Of a stretch of DNA of 32,853 nucleotides, positions 10,109 to 18,040 are shown in pieces. Origin of the DNA: Rubrivivax sp. SCN 70-15 (GTDB lineage Bacteria > Pseudomonadota > Gammaproteobacteria > Burkholderiales > Burkholderiaceae_C). Under the pieces are notes generated by a model. It worked only from the letters and a program-made list of their open reading frames with translations. It had not been told where the DNA came from and ran no database searches. The stretch is from positions 1-32,853 of the forward strand of contig MEGM01000119.1 in assembly GCA_001725505.1 (NCBI GenBank). Reading direction: 5' to 3'. Position 1 is the first letter of the stretch, and every line of letters starts with the position of its first letter. The position numbers were made by a program, and so were the translations under genes.

Positions 10109-11517
10109 GCGGTGTGTGCCTCGATGAATCGCTTGACCTCGGCCGCGTCGGCCGCGACGACGGTGAAGCGGCGCGGCAGCGACTCGATGCCGCGCAATGC
10201 CGCCGGCAGCGGCGGCGGCGGCGCGTCCGGACCGAGCGCCTCGCGGATCGTCTGCGCGAACTTGGCCGGCAGCGCGGTCTCCAGGACGATCATCGGCACG
10301 CCGGGATCGAGGTGCTCGCGCGCGACCTTGAGCCCGTCGGCGGTATGGGTGTCGATCATCAGGCCGAAGCGCTGCCAGGTGTCGCGGATCGTCGCCAGCC
10401 GGTCGGCATGCGTGCTGCGGCCGGAGACGAAGCCGAAGTCGGCCGTGCGCGCGAGTTCGTCGGGGCTCACGCCGAAGCCGCCGTCGCGCGCCAGGCACTC
10501 GCCGAACAGTTCGCGCGTGCGCACGGCGTCGCGGCCGAGCAGGTCGAACACGAAGCGCTCGAAGTTGCTCGCCCGGCTGATGTCCATCGACGGGCTCGAG
10601 GTCTCGACCGCGCTCGTGCGCGCGCGGTAGCGGCCGGTGCGGAAGAATTCGTCGAGCACGTCGTTCTCGTTCGTCGCGAGCACGAGGCGCTGGATCGGCA
10701 GCCCCATCATGCGTGCGACGTGGCCGGCGCAGATGTTGCCGAAATTGCCCGACGGGACGGCGAAGCTGACGCGTTCGCCGTTGGAGGCGCTTGCCTGGAA
10801 GTAGCCGGCGAAGTAGTAGACCACCTGGGCCAGCAGCCGCGCCCAGTTGATCGAGTTGACGGTGCCGATGCGGTGCCGGCGCTTGAACTCGATGTCGTTG
10901 CTGACCGCCTTGACGATGTCCTGGCAGTCGTCGAACACGCCCTCGACCGCGAGGTTGTGGATGTTCGCGTCCTGCAGGCTGAACATCTGCGCCTGCTGGA
11001 ACGGGCTCATCCGGCCATGCGGGCTGAGCATGAAGACGCGCAGCCCGCGCTTGCCGCGCATCGCGTACTCGGCCGCGCTGCCGGTGTCGCCCGAGGTCGC
11101 GCCCAGGATGTTCAGCGTCTCGCCGCGCCGGCCCAGTTCGTACTCGAACAGGTTGCCGAGCAGCTGCATCGCCATGTCCTTGAACGCCAGCGTCGGGCCG
11201 TTCGACAGCGCTTCGAGGCAGACCCCGCGCTCGAGCGGCTTCAGCGGCGTGATCGCCCGGGTGCCGAAGACCGCCTCGGTGTAGGTGGCGTCGACCAGGC
11301 GCTTCAGGTCGGCGCCCGGGATGTCGTCGATGTAGAGCGACAGGATCTCGAACGCCAGCTCCGCGTAGGACAGCCCGCGCCAGCGCTGCAGCGTGGCGGC
11401 ATCGACCTTCGGGTAATGCGTCGGCAGGTACAGCCCGCCGTCGGGCGCCAGGCCTTCGAGCAGGATGTCCGAGAAGCCGCGCTCCGTCCGGTCGCCGCGG
11501 GTGCTGAGGTACTTCAC
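10105..11517 (-). CDS. thrC: Threonine synthase ThrC
   Basis: PLP enzyme converting O-phosphohomoserine to threonine, the final step of the pathway begun by hom just upstream. The start is the GTG at 11517 (V-K-Y-L-S-T-R-G), supported by GAGGAG about 8 bases before it and by the family N-terminus; an upstream ATG gives an unlikely extension through the repeat. The 470 residues contain the PLP-lysine segment PTLAFKDMAMQ, the phosphate-binding ATSGDTGSAAEYA, and SGNFGNICAG. It overlaps moeA by 4 bases (ATGA). Confidence 0.96.
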   Translation of the reverse strand: MKYLSTRGDRTERGFSDILLEGLAPDGGLYLPTHYPKVDAATLQRWRGLSYAELAFEILSLYIDDIPGADLKRLVDATYTEAVFGTRAITPLKPLERGVCLEALSNGPTLAFKDMAMQLLGNLFEYELGRRGETLNILGATSGDTGSAAEYAMRGKRGLRVFMLSPHGRMSPFQQAQMFSLQDANIHNLAVEGVFDDCQDIVKAVSNDIEFKRRHRIGTVNSINWARLLAQVVYYFAGYFQASASNGERVSFAVPSGNFGNICAGHVARMMGLPIQRLVLATNENDVLDEFFRTGRYRARTSAVETSSPSMDISRASNFERFVFDLLGRDAVRTRELFGECLARDGGFGVSPDELARTADFGFVSGRSTHADRLATIRDTWQRFGLMIDTHTADGLKVAREHLDPGVPMIVLETALPAKFAQTIREALGPDAPPPPLPAALRGIESLPRRFTVVAADAAEVKRFIEAHTA

Positions 11518-11587
11518 GCGCCGATCTCCTCGCGGCAGGCAAGCGGCCACCGTGGAACCGGCTTCGCCGAACCACTGGCGGCGCCCG

Positions 11588-11668
11588 CGAGAAACAGTCC
11601 GCAGGGACTGCTTCTCGTCGCTGCTCGGCCCCCTCGAGAGGGAGCGCCGAAGGCGCTACGGGGGGGGG
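11588..11668. repeat. Intergenic mosaic repeat between hom and thrC
   Basis: A 151-bp gap sits inside an otherwise compact operon. It holds a 13-bp stem with one mismatch (11588-11600 with 11605-11617, loop GCAG), the CCCCCTCGAGAGGG block, and AGCGCC-GAA-GGCGCT at 11643-11657. It ends in a run of nine G (11660-11668) that abuts the hom stop codon. No U-tract follows, so transcription may continue into thrC. It is of the same style as the elements at 4444-4501 and 24844-24909. Confidence 0.7.
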
Positions 11669-13090
11669 TCAATTCAACTCCTCCTTGCGGATGCGGACGA
11701 TCGGCGCCAGCACCGTCGGCAGCGCCTGCATCTGCGCCAGCGCCGCGTTCATCCGTCCTTCGACGGTGTCGTGCGTGAGGATGATCAGGTCGGTCTTGCC
11801 CTCGCCCGCGGCGGGGGCCCCGAGGCCGTCGCCTTCGGTGCCGGGACGCTGCAGCACGGCATCGATCGAGATGTCGTTGTCGGCCAGGATCCCGGTGATG
11901 CGCGCGAGCACGCCCTTCTCGTCGGCGACCTGCAGCCGCAGGTAGAACGAGGTGACGACCTCGTCGATCGGCAGGATCGGCGTGTCCTGCAGCTCGCCGG
12001 GCTGGAAGGCCAGGTGCGGCACGCGGTGGTCGGGGTCGGCGCTCGCGAGCCGGGTGATGTCGACGAGGTCGGCGATCACGGCGCTGGCGGTCGGCTCGGC
12101 GCCGGCGCCCTTGCCGTAGTACAGCGTGGTGCCGACCGCGTCGCCATGCACGACGACGGCGTTCATCGCCCCTTCGACGTTGGCGATCAGCCGCGTCGCC
12201 GGGATCAGCGTCGGGTGCACGCGCAGCTCGATGCCGCCCGCCGGGTTGGCGGCGCTGCGCAGGTCGTCGCGGCGCTTCGTGATGCCGAGCAGCTTGATCC
12301 GGTAGCCGAGCTGCTCGGCGTAGCGGATGTCGGCCGCCTGCAGCGCAGCGATGCCTTCGACATGGGCACGGTCGAACTGCATCGGCACGCCGAACGCGAT
12401 CGCGCTCATGATCGTGGCCTTGTGCGCGGCGTCGACGCCCTCGATGTCGAAGGTCGGGTCGGCCTCGGCGTAGCCCAGCGCCTGCGCCTGCGCGAGCGCG
12501 GTCGCGAAGTCCAGCCCCTTGCTGCGCATCTCGGAGAGGATGAAATTCGTCGTGCCGTTGATGATGCCGGCGATCCACCCGATGCGGTTCGCCGTCAGCC
12601 CCTCGCGCAAGGCCTTGATGATCGGGATGCCACCCGCGACCGCGGCCTCGAACGCGACGATCACGCCCTGGTCGCGCGCGGCCTGGAAGATCTCGGTGCC
12701 GTGCACCGCGAGCAGCGCCTTGTTCGCGGTGACGACATGCTTGCCGGCGGCGATCGCCTCCAGCACCAGCTGGCGCGCGATGCCGTAGCCCCCGATCAGC
12801 TCGACGACGATCTCGATCGCCGGGTTCGCGATCACCTCGCGCGCATCGGCGACGACGCGGGCGTGGTCGCCGACGATGGCGCGCGCGCGCGCCGCGTCGA
12901 GGTCGGCCACCATCGTGATCGCGATGCCGCGGCCGGCGCGGCGCCGGATCTCGTCCTGGTTGCGGCGCAGCACCTCGAAGGTGCCGCGGCCGACGGTGCC
13001 GATGCCGAGCAGGCCGACCTGGATCGGACCGGCTTCGACATCGCGTCGCGCGGCGGGATCGGCCGGCGCCGGAGCGCTTCTTGTGTTCAT
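11669..13090 (-). CDS. hom: Homoserine dehydrogenase
   Basis: Reduces aspartate semialdehyde to homoserine for threonine and methionine synthesis. The 473 residues carry the Rossmann motif VGLLGIGTVGRGT (about 25-37), the catalytic core with KHVVTANKALLA and GGIPIIKALREGL, GIINGTTNFIL and GYAEADPTFDIEG, and a C-terminal ACT domain (from about 385) for feedback control by threonine. The N-terminus has about 20 extra residues and no good ribosome site precedes the ATG at 13090, so the true start may lie slightly downstream. It follows alaA by 7 bases. Confidence 0.95.
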   Translation of the reverse strand: MNTRSAPAPADPAARRDVEAGPIQVGLLGIGTVGRGTFEVLRRNQDEIRRRAGRGIAITMVADLDAARARAIVGDHARVVADAREVIANPAIEIVVELIGGYGIARQLVLEAIAAGKHVVTANKALLAVHGTEIFQAARDQGVIVAFEAAVAGGIPIIKALREGLTANRIGWIAGIINGTTNFILSEMRSKGLDFATALAQAQALGYAEADPTFDIEGVDAAHKATIMSAIAFGVPMQFDRAHVEGIAALQAADIRYAEQLGYRIKLLGITKRRDDLRSAANPAGGIELRVHPTLIPATRLIANVEGAMNAVVVHGDAVGTTLYYGKGAGAEPTASAVIADLVDITRLASADPDHRVPHLAFQPGELQDTPILPIDEVVTSFYLRLQVADEKGVLARITGILADNDISIDAVLQRPGTEGDGLGAPAAGEGKTDLIILTHDTVEGRMNAALAQMQALPTVLAPIVRIRKEELN

Positions 13091-13097
13091 GGGGGAT

Positions 13098-14324
13098 TCA
13101 GACGGAGTGACGCTTGCGGTAATGCGAGAGGAAGCGCTCGATGCGGCCGATGGCCTCGGTCAGGTCGTCCGAGTTCGGCAGGAAGACGAGGCGGAAATGG
13201 TCCGGCGCCGGCCAGTTGAAGCCGCTGCCCTGGACGATCAGCACCTTCTCCTCGGCGAGCAGCTCGTAGGCGAACTGCTGGTCGTCCTGGATCGGGTACA
13301 GCTTCGGGTCCAGGCGCGGGAACATGTACAGCGCCGCCTTCGGCTTGACGACGCTGACGCCGGGGATCTGCGTCAGCAGCGCGTGCGCGAGGTCGCGCTG
13401 CCGGCACAGGCGCCCGCCCGGCGCGACCAGGTCCTTGATGCTCTGGTAGCCGCCGAGCGCGGTCTGGATCGCGAGCTGGCCCGGCGTGTTCGAGCACAGG
13501 CGCATCGACGCGAGCATGTTCAGGCCCTCGATGTAGTCCTTCGCATCGCGTTTGTCGCCCGAGACCGTCATCCAGCCGGCACGGTAGCCGCAGCTGCGGT
13601 AGTTCTTGGACAGGCCGTTGAAGGTGACGAAGAGCAGATCGTCGGCCAGCGACGCGATGCTCGTGTGCGTGTTGTCGTCGTACAGCGTCTTGTCGTAGAT
13701 CTCGTCGGCAAAGACGATCAGCTGGTGCTGGCGCGCGATCTCGACGATGCCGCGCAGCAGGTCGTCCGGGTAGAGCGCGCCGGTCGGGTTGTTCGGGTTG
13801 ATGACGACGATCGCGCGCGTGTTCGGCGTGATCTTGCGCCGGATGTCGTCGAGGTCCGGCAGCCAGTCGGCGCCCTCGTCGCAGAGGTAATGCACCGGGC
13901 GCCCGCCCGACAGCGAGACCGCGGCCGTCCACAGCGGGTAGTCGGGCGCCGGCACCAGCACCTCGTCGCCGTTGTCGAGCAGCGCGTTCAGGCTCATCAC
14001 GATGAGCTCGGACGCGCCGTTGCCGAGGTAGACGTCGTCGACGGTGACGCCGGCGATCCCCTTCTCCTGCGTGTAATGGACGACCGACTTGCGCGGCGCG
14101 AACAAGCCCTTGCTGTCGGTGTAGCCGGCCGCGTGCGGCAGGTTGCGGATCATGTCCTGCACGATCTCGTCGGGCGGCTCGAGCCCGAACACGGCCAGGT
14201 TGCCGATGTTGAGCTTGATGATCTTGTGCCCCTCCTCCTCCATCTGGCGCGCCTTGTCGAGCACCGGTCCACGGATGTCGTAGCAGACGTTGGCGAGCTT
14301 GCTGGATTTGACGATGGGCTTCAC
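13098..14324 (-). CDS. alaA: Alanine/glutamate aminotransferase AlaA
   Basis: Class I PLP aminotransferase that makes alanine from pyruvate and glutamate. It closely resembles E. coli AlaA along its length: KSSKLANVCYDIRGPVL at the N-terminus, NGASELIVM, VPAPDYPLWTAAVSLS, INPNNPTGA, the PLP lysine in NGLSKNYR, and SMRLCSNTPGQ. The start is the GTG at 14324 (V-K-P-I-V-K-S-S-K), chosen because it matches the family and has GGAG 9 bases upstream. 408 residues. It heads the minus-strand series and is divergent from the Mth938-like gene, with only 39 bases between the starts. Confidence 0.95.
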   Translation of the reverse strand: MKPIVKSSKLANVCYDIRGPVLDKARQMEEEGHKIIKLNIGNLAVFGLEPPDEIVQDMIRNLPHAAGYTDSKGLFAPRKSVVHYTQEKGIAGVTVDDVYLGNGASELIVMSLNALLDNGDEVLVPAPDYPLWTAAVSLSGGRPVHYLCDEGADWLPDLDDIRRKITPNTRAIVVINPNNPTGALYPDDLLRGIVEIARQHQLIVFADEIYDKTLYDDNTHTSIASLADDLLFVTFNGLSKNYRSCGYRAGWMTVSGDKRDAKDYIEGLNMLASMRLCSNTPGQLAIQTALGGYQSIKDLVAPGGRLCRQRDLAHALLTQIPGVSVVKPKAALYMFPRLDPKLYPIQDDQQFAYELLAEEKVLIVQGSGFNWPAPDHFRLVFLPNSDDLTEAIGRIERFLSHYRKRHSV

Positions 14325-14348
14325 GGACGGGCACTCCGGCAGAGGAAA

Positions 14349-14354
14349 TAGAAT
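14349..14354 (+). promoter_or_regulatory. Possible -10 box of the Mth938-like gene
   Basis: TAGAAT lies 9 bases before the ATG at 14364. No convincing -35 is seen. If used, the transcript would begin almost at the start codon, giving a leader of only 2-3 bases. The only purine-rich stretch (AGAGGAAA, 14341-14348) is too far upstream to be a good ribosome site, which fits a leaderless start. Confidence 0.35.
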
Positions 14355-14363
14355 TATCCACGC

Positions 14364-14743
14364 ATGAAATTCCAGCCCGACAGCCTTGCCGGCGCGAACA
14401 TGATCTCGCGCCAGGAACCGGGCCGCGTGTGGGTCGGCACGACGATGCACGACAGCAGCGTGCTCGTGCCCTGGAGCGGCGAGGTGCTGCACTGGCCGGT
14501 GCCTCGGTTCGAGGCGCTGAACGCCGACCATTTCGAGCGCATCGTCGCGCTCGCGCCCGAGGTCGTGATCTTCGGCAGCGGCCGCCGGCTGCGCTTCGTG
14601 CACCCTTCTCTGCTGCGCGCGCTGATCGAGCGCCGCATCGGCGTCGAGACGACACGGCGGCCGCCTGCCGCACCTACAACGTGCTGGCCAGCGAGCGGCG
14701 CTCGGTGCTCGCGGCATTGCTGCTCGACGCCGACGCCCCGTAG
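14364..14743 (+). pseudogene. Mth938-like (DUF498) protein, frameshifted by a 4-base deletion
   Basis: Small protein of the Mth938/NDUFAF3 family; the bacterial function is poorly known. The first frame starts MKFQPDSLAGANMI and runs through PEVVIFGSGRRLRF to RIGVET at 14651. The conserved end of the family (DTAAACRTYNVLASERR) continues in another frame from 14651 to the stop at 14743. Relatives read GVETMDTAAACRTYN, so the window lacks 4 bases (an ATGG-like string) at about 14651-14653. Restoring them gives a 127-residue protein of normal size. As written, the product runs out of frame to 14759. There is no slippery heptamer, so programmed frameshifting is unlikely. Confidence 0.8.
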
Positions 14744-14754
14744 GGCGGTCGATT

Positions 14755-14760
14755 TATAAT
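14755..14760 (+). promoter_or_regulatory. Possible -10 box of bcp
   Basis: A perfect TATAAT lies between the Mth938-like gene and bcp. No good -35 occurs 16-18 bases upstream. Transcription from here would give a leader of about 42 bases before the ATG at 14809. Confidence 0.45.
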
Positions 14761-14808
14761 CTCGCGTTGCGCCGGCTTCGGCACGCCGCTTTGCCGAGAA
14801 AACCATCC

Positions 14809-15285
14809 ATGACGCCTGTCCTCAACAAAGCCCTCCCGGAATTCGAAGCCCTCGCCACCGGTGGCGTGAAGTTCACGCCCCAATCCCATCTGGGTCATGC
14901 CGTGGTGCTGTACTTCTACCCGAAGGACGCCACGCCCGGCTGCACGACCGAAGCGATGCAGTTCCGCGACCGCCACAAGGACTTCCTCAAGGCCGGCGCC
15001 GTGGTCTTCGGCGTCTCGCGCGACAACATGGCGTCGCACGAGAAGTTCAAGCAGAACCTCGAGCTGCCCTTCGAACTGATCGCCGACACCGAAGAGAAGC
15101 TCTGCCACATGTTCGGCGTCGTCAAGAACAAGATCATGTACGGCAAGAAGGTCAAGGGCATCGAGCGCAGCACCTTCTTGATCGACGCCGAAGGCGTGAT
15201 GCGCGCCGAGTGGCGCGGCATCAAGGTCGCCGGCCATGTCGACGAAGTGCTGAAGGCCGTCAAGGCGCTGAAGAAGGCGGCCTGA
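14809..15285 (+). CDS. bcp: Thiol peroxidase of the Bcp/PrxQ type
   Basis: Thioredoxin-dependent peroxiredoxin that reduces hydrogen peroxide and organic hydroperoxides in the cytoplasm. The 158 residues have the peroxidatic motif YPKDATPGCTTEA with Cys45, then GVSRDN and ERSTFLID. The resolving Cys found five residues later in many Bcp proteins is replaced by Met50; another Cys (Cys99, KLCHMFGV) corresponds to the third Cys of E. coli Bcp. It may therefore work by a one-Cys or alternative mechanism. The start at 14809 was chosen because it matches the family N-terminus. A clear terminator follows. Confidence 0.93.
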   Translation: MTPVLNKALPEFEALATGGVKFTPQSHLGHAVVLYFYPKDATPGCTTEAMQFRDRHKDFLKAGAVVFGVSRDNMASHEKFKQNLELPFELIADTEEKLCHMFGVVKNKIMYGKKVKGIERSTFLIDAEGVMRAEWRGIKVAGHVDEVLKAVKALKKAA

Positions 15286-15343
15286 GATCGAACGAAGTTC
15301 CCTCCGGCGGCGCGCCCGACGTGCCGACCCCGACCACCCCCTG

Positions 15344-15380
15344 AAAGCCGCACAGCCGCCTGTGCGGCTTTTGTCTTTTT
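15344..15380 (+). terminator. Intrinsic terminator after bcp
   Basis: AAAGCCGCACAG / CTGTGCGGCTTT forms a perfect 12-bp stem around a CCGC loop (15344-15371). It is followed by a T-rich tail to 15380. This is the best rho-independent terminator in the window and separates bcp from the PhoH gene. Confidence 0.9.
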
Positions 15381-15399
15381 CCGACCGACACCCCGCCCC

Positions 15400-17058
15400 A
15401 TGCCCCTGCCCAAGCCGCCCTCCAGGAAAGCCGCTCTGCTGAGTGGCCACGATTTCGAATCGCAGGCCGCCCCGAAGGCCGAGAAGCGCAGCCTGAAGGC
15501 CCCGGCCGAGCCGGCACCGCTGGCGCTGCAGCGCGAAGCGACGGCCGTCGCGGCCCGGCCTGCGCCGCGCCCCCCCGTGCCGGCAGCACCGGTTCCGGCC
15601 CCGACGCCGGCCACCAGGCCGCGTGCGCGCGCGCCGCGCCACAGCGGCCCGGCCAAGCTGTTCGTGCTCGACACCAACGTGCTGATGCACGACCCGATGA
15701 GCCTGTTCCGCTTCGAGGAACACGACATCTTCCTGCCGATGATCACGCTGGAAGAGCTCGACGGCCACAAGAAGGGCATGAGCGAGGTCGCGCGCAACGC
15801 GCGCCAGGTCAGCCGCGACCTCGACGCGCTGGCCTCGTTCACCAAGGACGACGGCAGCCTGGACCCGAAGGTCGGCATCCCGCTGGCCAAGACCGGCCAC
15901 CGCGAGGCCGGCGGCAAGCTCTTCTTCCAGACCCAGTTGCTCGCGATCAACCTGCCCGCCGGCCTGCCGCAGGGCAAGGCGGACAACCAGATCCTGGGTG
16001 TCGTGCAGAGCCTGCGCGAGCAGCAGCAGAACTCCGCGACCCCGCGCGAGGTGGTGCTGGTGTCCAAGGACATCAACATGCGCGTCAAGGCACGCGCCCT
16101 GGGCCTGCCGGCCGAGGACTACCTGAACGACAAGACGCTCGAGGACACGGACCTGCTCTACACCGGCGTGCTGCCGCTGCCCGCCGACTTCTGGGAGCGC
16201 CACGGCAAGACGATGGAGAGCTGGCAGCAGGCCGGCCACACCTACTACCGCATCAGCGGCCCGCTCGTGCCGTCGCTGCTGATCAACCAGTTCGTGTATC
16301 TCGAGGCGCCCGGCGCGGCCCCGCTCTACGCGCGCGTGGCCGAGATCACCGGCAAGACCGCGGTGCTGAAGACGCTGCGCGACTACACCCACGGCAAGAA
16401 CGCGGTCTGGGGCGTGACGGCGCGCAACCGCGAGCAGAACTTTGCGCTCAACCTGCTGATGGACCCGGAGTGCGACTTCATCACGCTGACCGGCACCGCC
16501 GGCACCGGCAAGACGCTGATGACGCTGGCCGCCGGTCTGAGCCAGGTGCTCGACGACCGCCGCTACACCGAGATCATCGTCACCCGGGTGACGGTGCCGG
16601 TCGGCGACGACATCGGCTTCCTGCCCGGCAACGAAGAGGAAAAGATGGGCCCGTGGATGGGCGCGCTCGACGACAACCTCGAGGTGCTGTCCCGCAGCGA
16701 CAGCAGCGCCGGCGAGTGGGGCCGCGCCGCGACGAACGACCTCGTGCGCAGCAAGATCAAGGTCAAGAGCCTGAACTTCATGCGCGGGCGCACCTTCCTG
16801 AACAAGTTCGTCCTCATCGACGAGGCGCAGAACCTGACGCCCAAGCAGATGAAGACGCTGATCACTCGCGCCGGCCCGGGGACCAAGATCGTCTGCCTGG
16901 GCAACCTGGCGCAGATCGACACGCCCTACCTCACCGAGGGCAGCTCGGGCCTGACCTACGCCGTCGACCGCTTCAAGGGCTGGCCGCACGGCGGCCACGT
17001 GATGCTCGCGCGTGGCGAGCGCTCGCGGCTGGCGGACTTCGCGAGCGAGGTGCTCTGA
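15400..17058 (+). CDS. PIN-PhoH (PhoH2-type) RNase/ATPase
   Basis: Fusion of a PIN ribonuclease domain and a PhoH ATPase. Family members couple ATP use to RNA unwinding and cleavage, and some are toxins of antitoxin pairs. In order: a Pro/Ala-rich low-complexity stretch (about 35-80), the PIN domain with the acidic metal ligands Asp91 (VLDTNVLMHD), Glu118/119, Asp195 and Asp224 (SKDINM), then PhoH with Walker A GTAGTGKT (365-372) and Walker B VLIDEAQ (471-477). The 552 residues are slightly long because of the N-terminal extension. No antitoxin-like small gene precedes it: only the bcp terminator lies upstream. It converges with the ligase gene 7 bases downstream. Confidence 0.93.
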   Translation: MPLPKPPSRKAALLSGHDFESQAAPKAEKRSLKAPAEPAPLALQREATAVAARPAPRPPVPAAPVPAPTPATRPRARAPRHSGPAKLFVLDTNVLMHDPMSLFRFEEHDIFLPMITLEELDGHKKGMSEVARNARQVSRDLDALASFTKDDGSLDPKVGIPLAKTGHREAGGKLFFQTQLLAINLPAGLPQGKADNQILGVVQSLREQQQNSATPREVVLVSKDINMRVKARALGLPAEDYLNDKTLEDTDLLYTGVLPLPADFWERHGKTMESWQQAGHTYYRISGPLVPSLLINQFVYLEAPGAAPLYARVAEITGKTAVLKTLRDYTHGKNAVWGVTARNREQNFALNLLMDPECDFITLTGTAGTGKTLMTLAAGLSQVLDDRRYTEIIVTRVTVPVGDDIGFLPGNEEEKMGPWMGALDDNLEVLSRSDSSAGEWGRAATNDLVRSKIKVKSLNFMRGRTFLNKFVLIDEAQNLTPKQMKTLITRAGPGTKIVCLGNLAQIDTPYLTEGSSGLTYAVDRFKGWPHGGHVMLARGERSRLADFASEVL

Positions 17059-17065
17059 CCCGCGC

Positions 17066-17929
17066 TCAGGGCTCGCGCAGGCGCAGGTAGCTCGCGAAGC
17101 GTGGCACGCCCGCGGCCGTGGTGCCGCGGTAGGTGAAGGTCACCGTCGCGCCGATCGGCGGCGGGGCCGTGCGTTCAGCGTCGCTGAAGCCGGTGCCGAT
17201 CAGCATGTCGCGGCCGTCTCCCAGCCGCACGCGCAGCGCGCCGAGCCGCCCGGCGTGGCGGCCATGGCCGGCGAGATGACCGACGACCACCGCCTCGGCG
17301 TCGTGCAGCGGCTTGAGCTTGAGCAGGTCCGCGTTGCGGCCGGCGCGCCACGGCGCGTCGGCGCGGTGCAGCATCAACCCTTCGCCTCCACCGGCGACGA
17401 TCTCGTCGAGCCGGCGCTGCAGCTCGGCGCGGCTAGCGACGCGCTGCTGCGGCACGGCCACCAGCTGCGGCCAGGCCCGCTCGCGCGCGATCGCCTCGAT
17501 GCGCCGTGCGCGCTCGGCGAAGCGCCCGCCCTGGCCCGGCAGGTCGAACAGCTGGTAGCGCAGCGAGCGCCAGTCGGCATCCACCGGCACGGCCTTGCGC
17601 ACGATGCCCGACAGCGCCTCGAAGCGGCCGCGGGCGAGCCAGAGTTCACCGTCCAGCGCCAGCGGTGGCAGCCGGCGCGTGAACCAGGCCGGCGCCGGCA
17701 CCGGCAGGCCGCTGCGAAAGCGCAGCGTGTGGCCGTCCCAGACGGCGCGCACGCCGTCGTACTTCTCGCTCACCAGGAACCCGGCCGGGTCGATGTCGGC
17801 CGCCGCGTCGCGCGCCAGCATCACCGAAGGCGCCGACGGCCGCGCCCATCCCCAGCCTGGTGCCCAGGCCAGCGCCGCCATCCCGCCCAGCAACCGCCGC
17901 CGCATCGGGTTCGTCGTGTTCCCGTCCAT
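17066..17929 (-). CDS. Exported ATP-dependent DNA ligase (LigE type)
   Basis: Minimal ATP-dependent ligase made of a nucleotidyltransferase domain and an OB fold only. The adenylated lysine is Lys56 in SEKYDGVRAVWDG. Further motifs are LDGELW, GGEGLMLHR, LLKLKP and a C-terminal OB domain ending PRFASYLRLREP. The N-terminus (MRRRLLGG, then a hydrophobic stretch to about residue 29) looks like a signal peptide, as in the periplasmic LigE group of Gram-negative bacteria, which may repair DNA taken up from outside. The start at 17929 has GGAGG six bases upstream. 287 residues. It lies between the convergent PhoH gene and a co-oriented secreted protease. Confidence 0.9.
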   Translation of the reverse strand: MDGNTTNPMRRRLLGGMAALAWAPGWGWARPSAPSVMLARDAAADIDPAGFLVSEKYDGVRAVWDGHTLRFRSGLPVPAPAWFTRRLPPLALDGELWLARGRFEALSGIVRKAVPVDADWRSLRYQLFDLPGQGGRFAERARRIEAIARERAWPQLVAVPQQRVASRAELQRRLDEIVAGGGEGLMLHRADAPWRAGRNADLLKLKPLHDAEAVVVGHLAGHGRHAGRLGALRVRLGDGRDMLIGTGFSDAERTAPPPIGATVTFTYRGTTAAGVPRFASYLRLREP

Positions 17930-18040
17930 CGCTGCCTCCGTCGTTCGTGATGGCAGCCACTGTGGATCGCGAAAGGCGCCGGCACCATCGCCCGGCGGAA
18001 GGCCGCACACCCCACCGAACGGGGGCGTCCCGGCGCGGGG

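Noticed and set aside
15400-17058. PIN-PhoH gene as a toxin-antitoxin pair
   Set aside because: The family has such members, but the region directly upstream holds only the bcp terminator and no small antitoxin-like frame.
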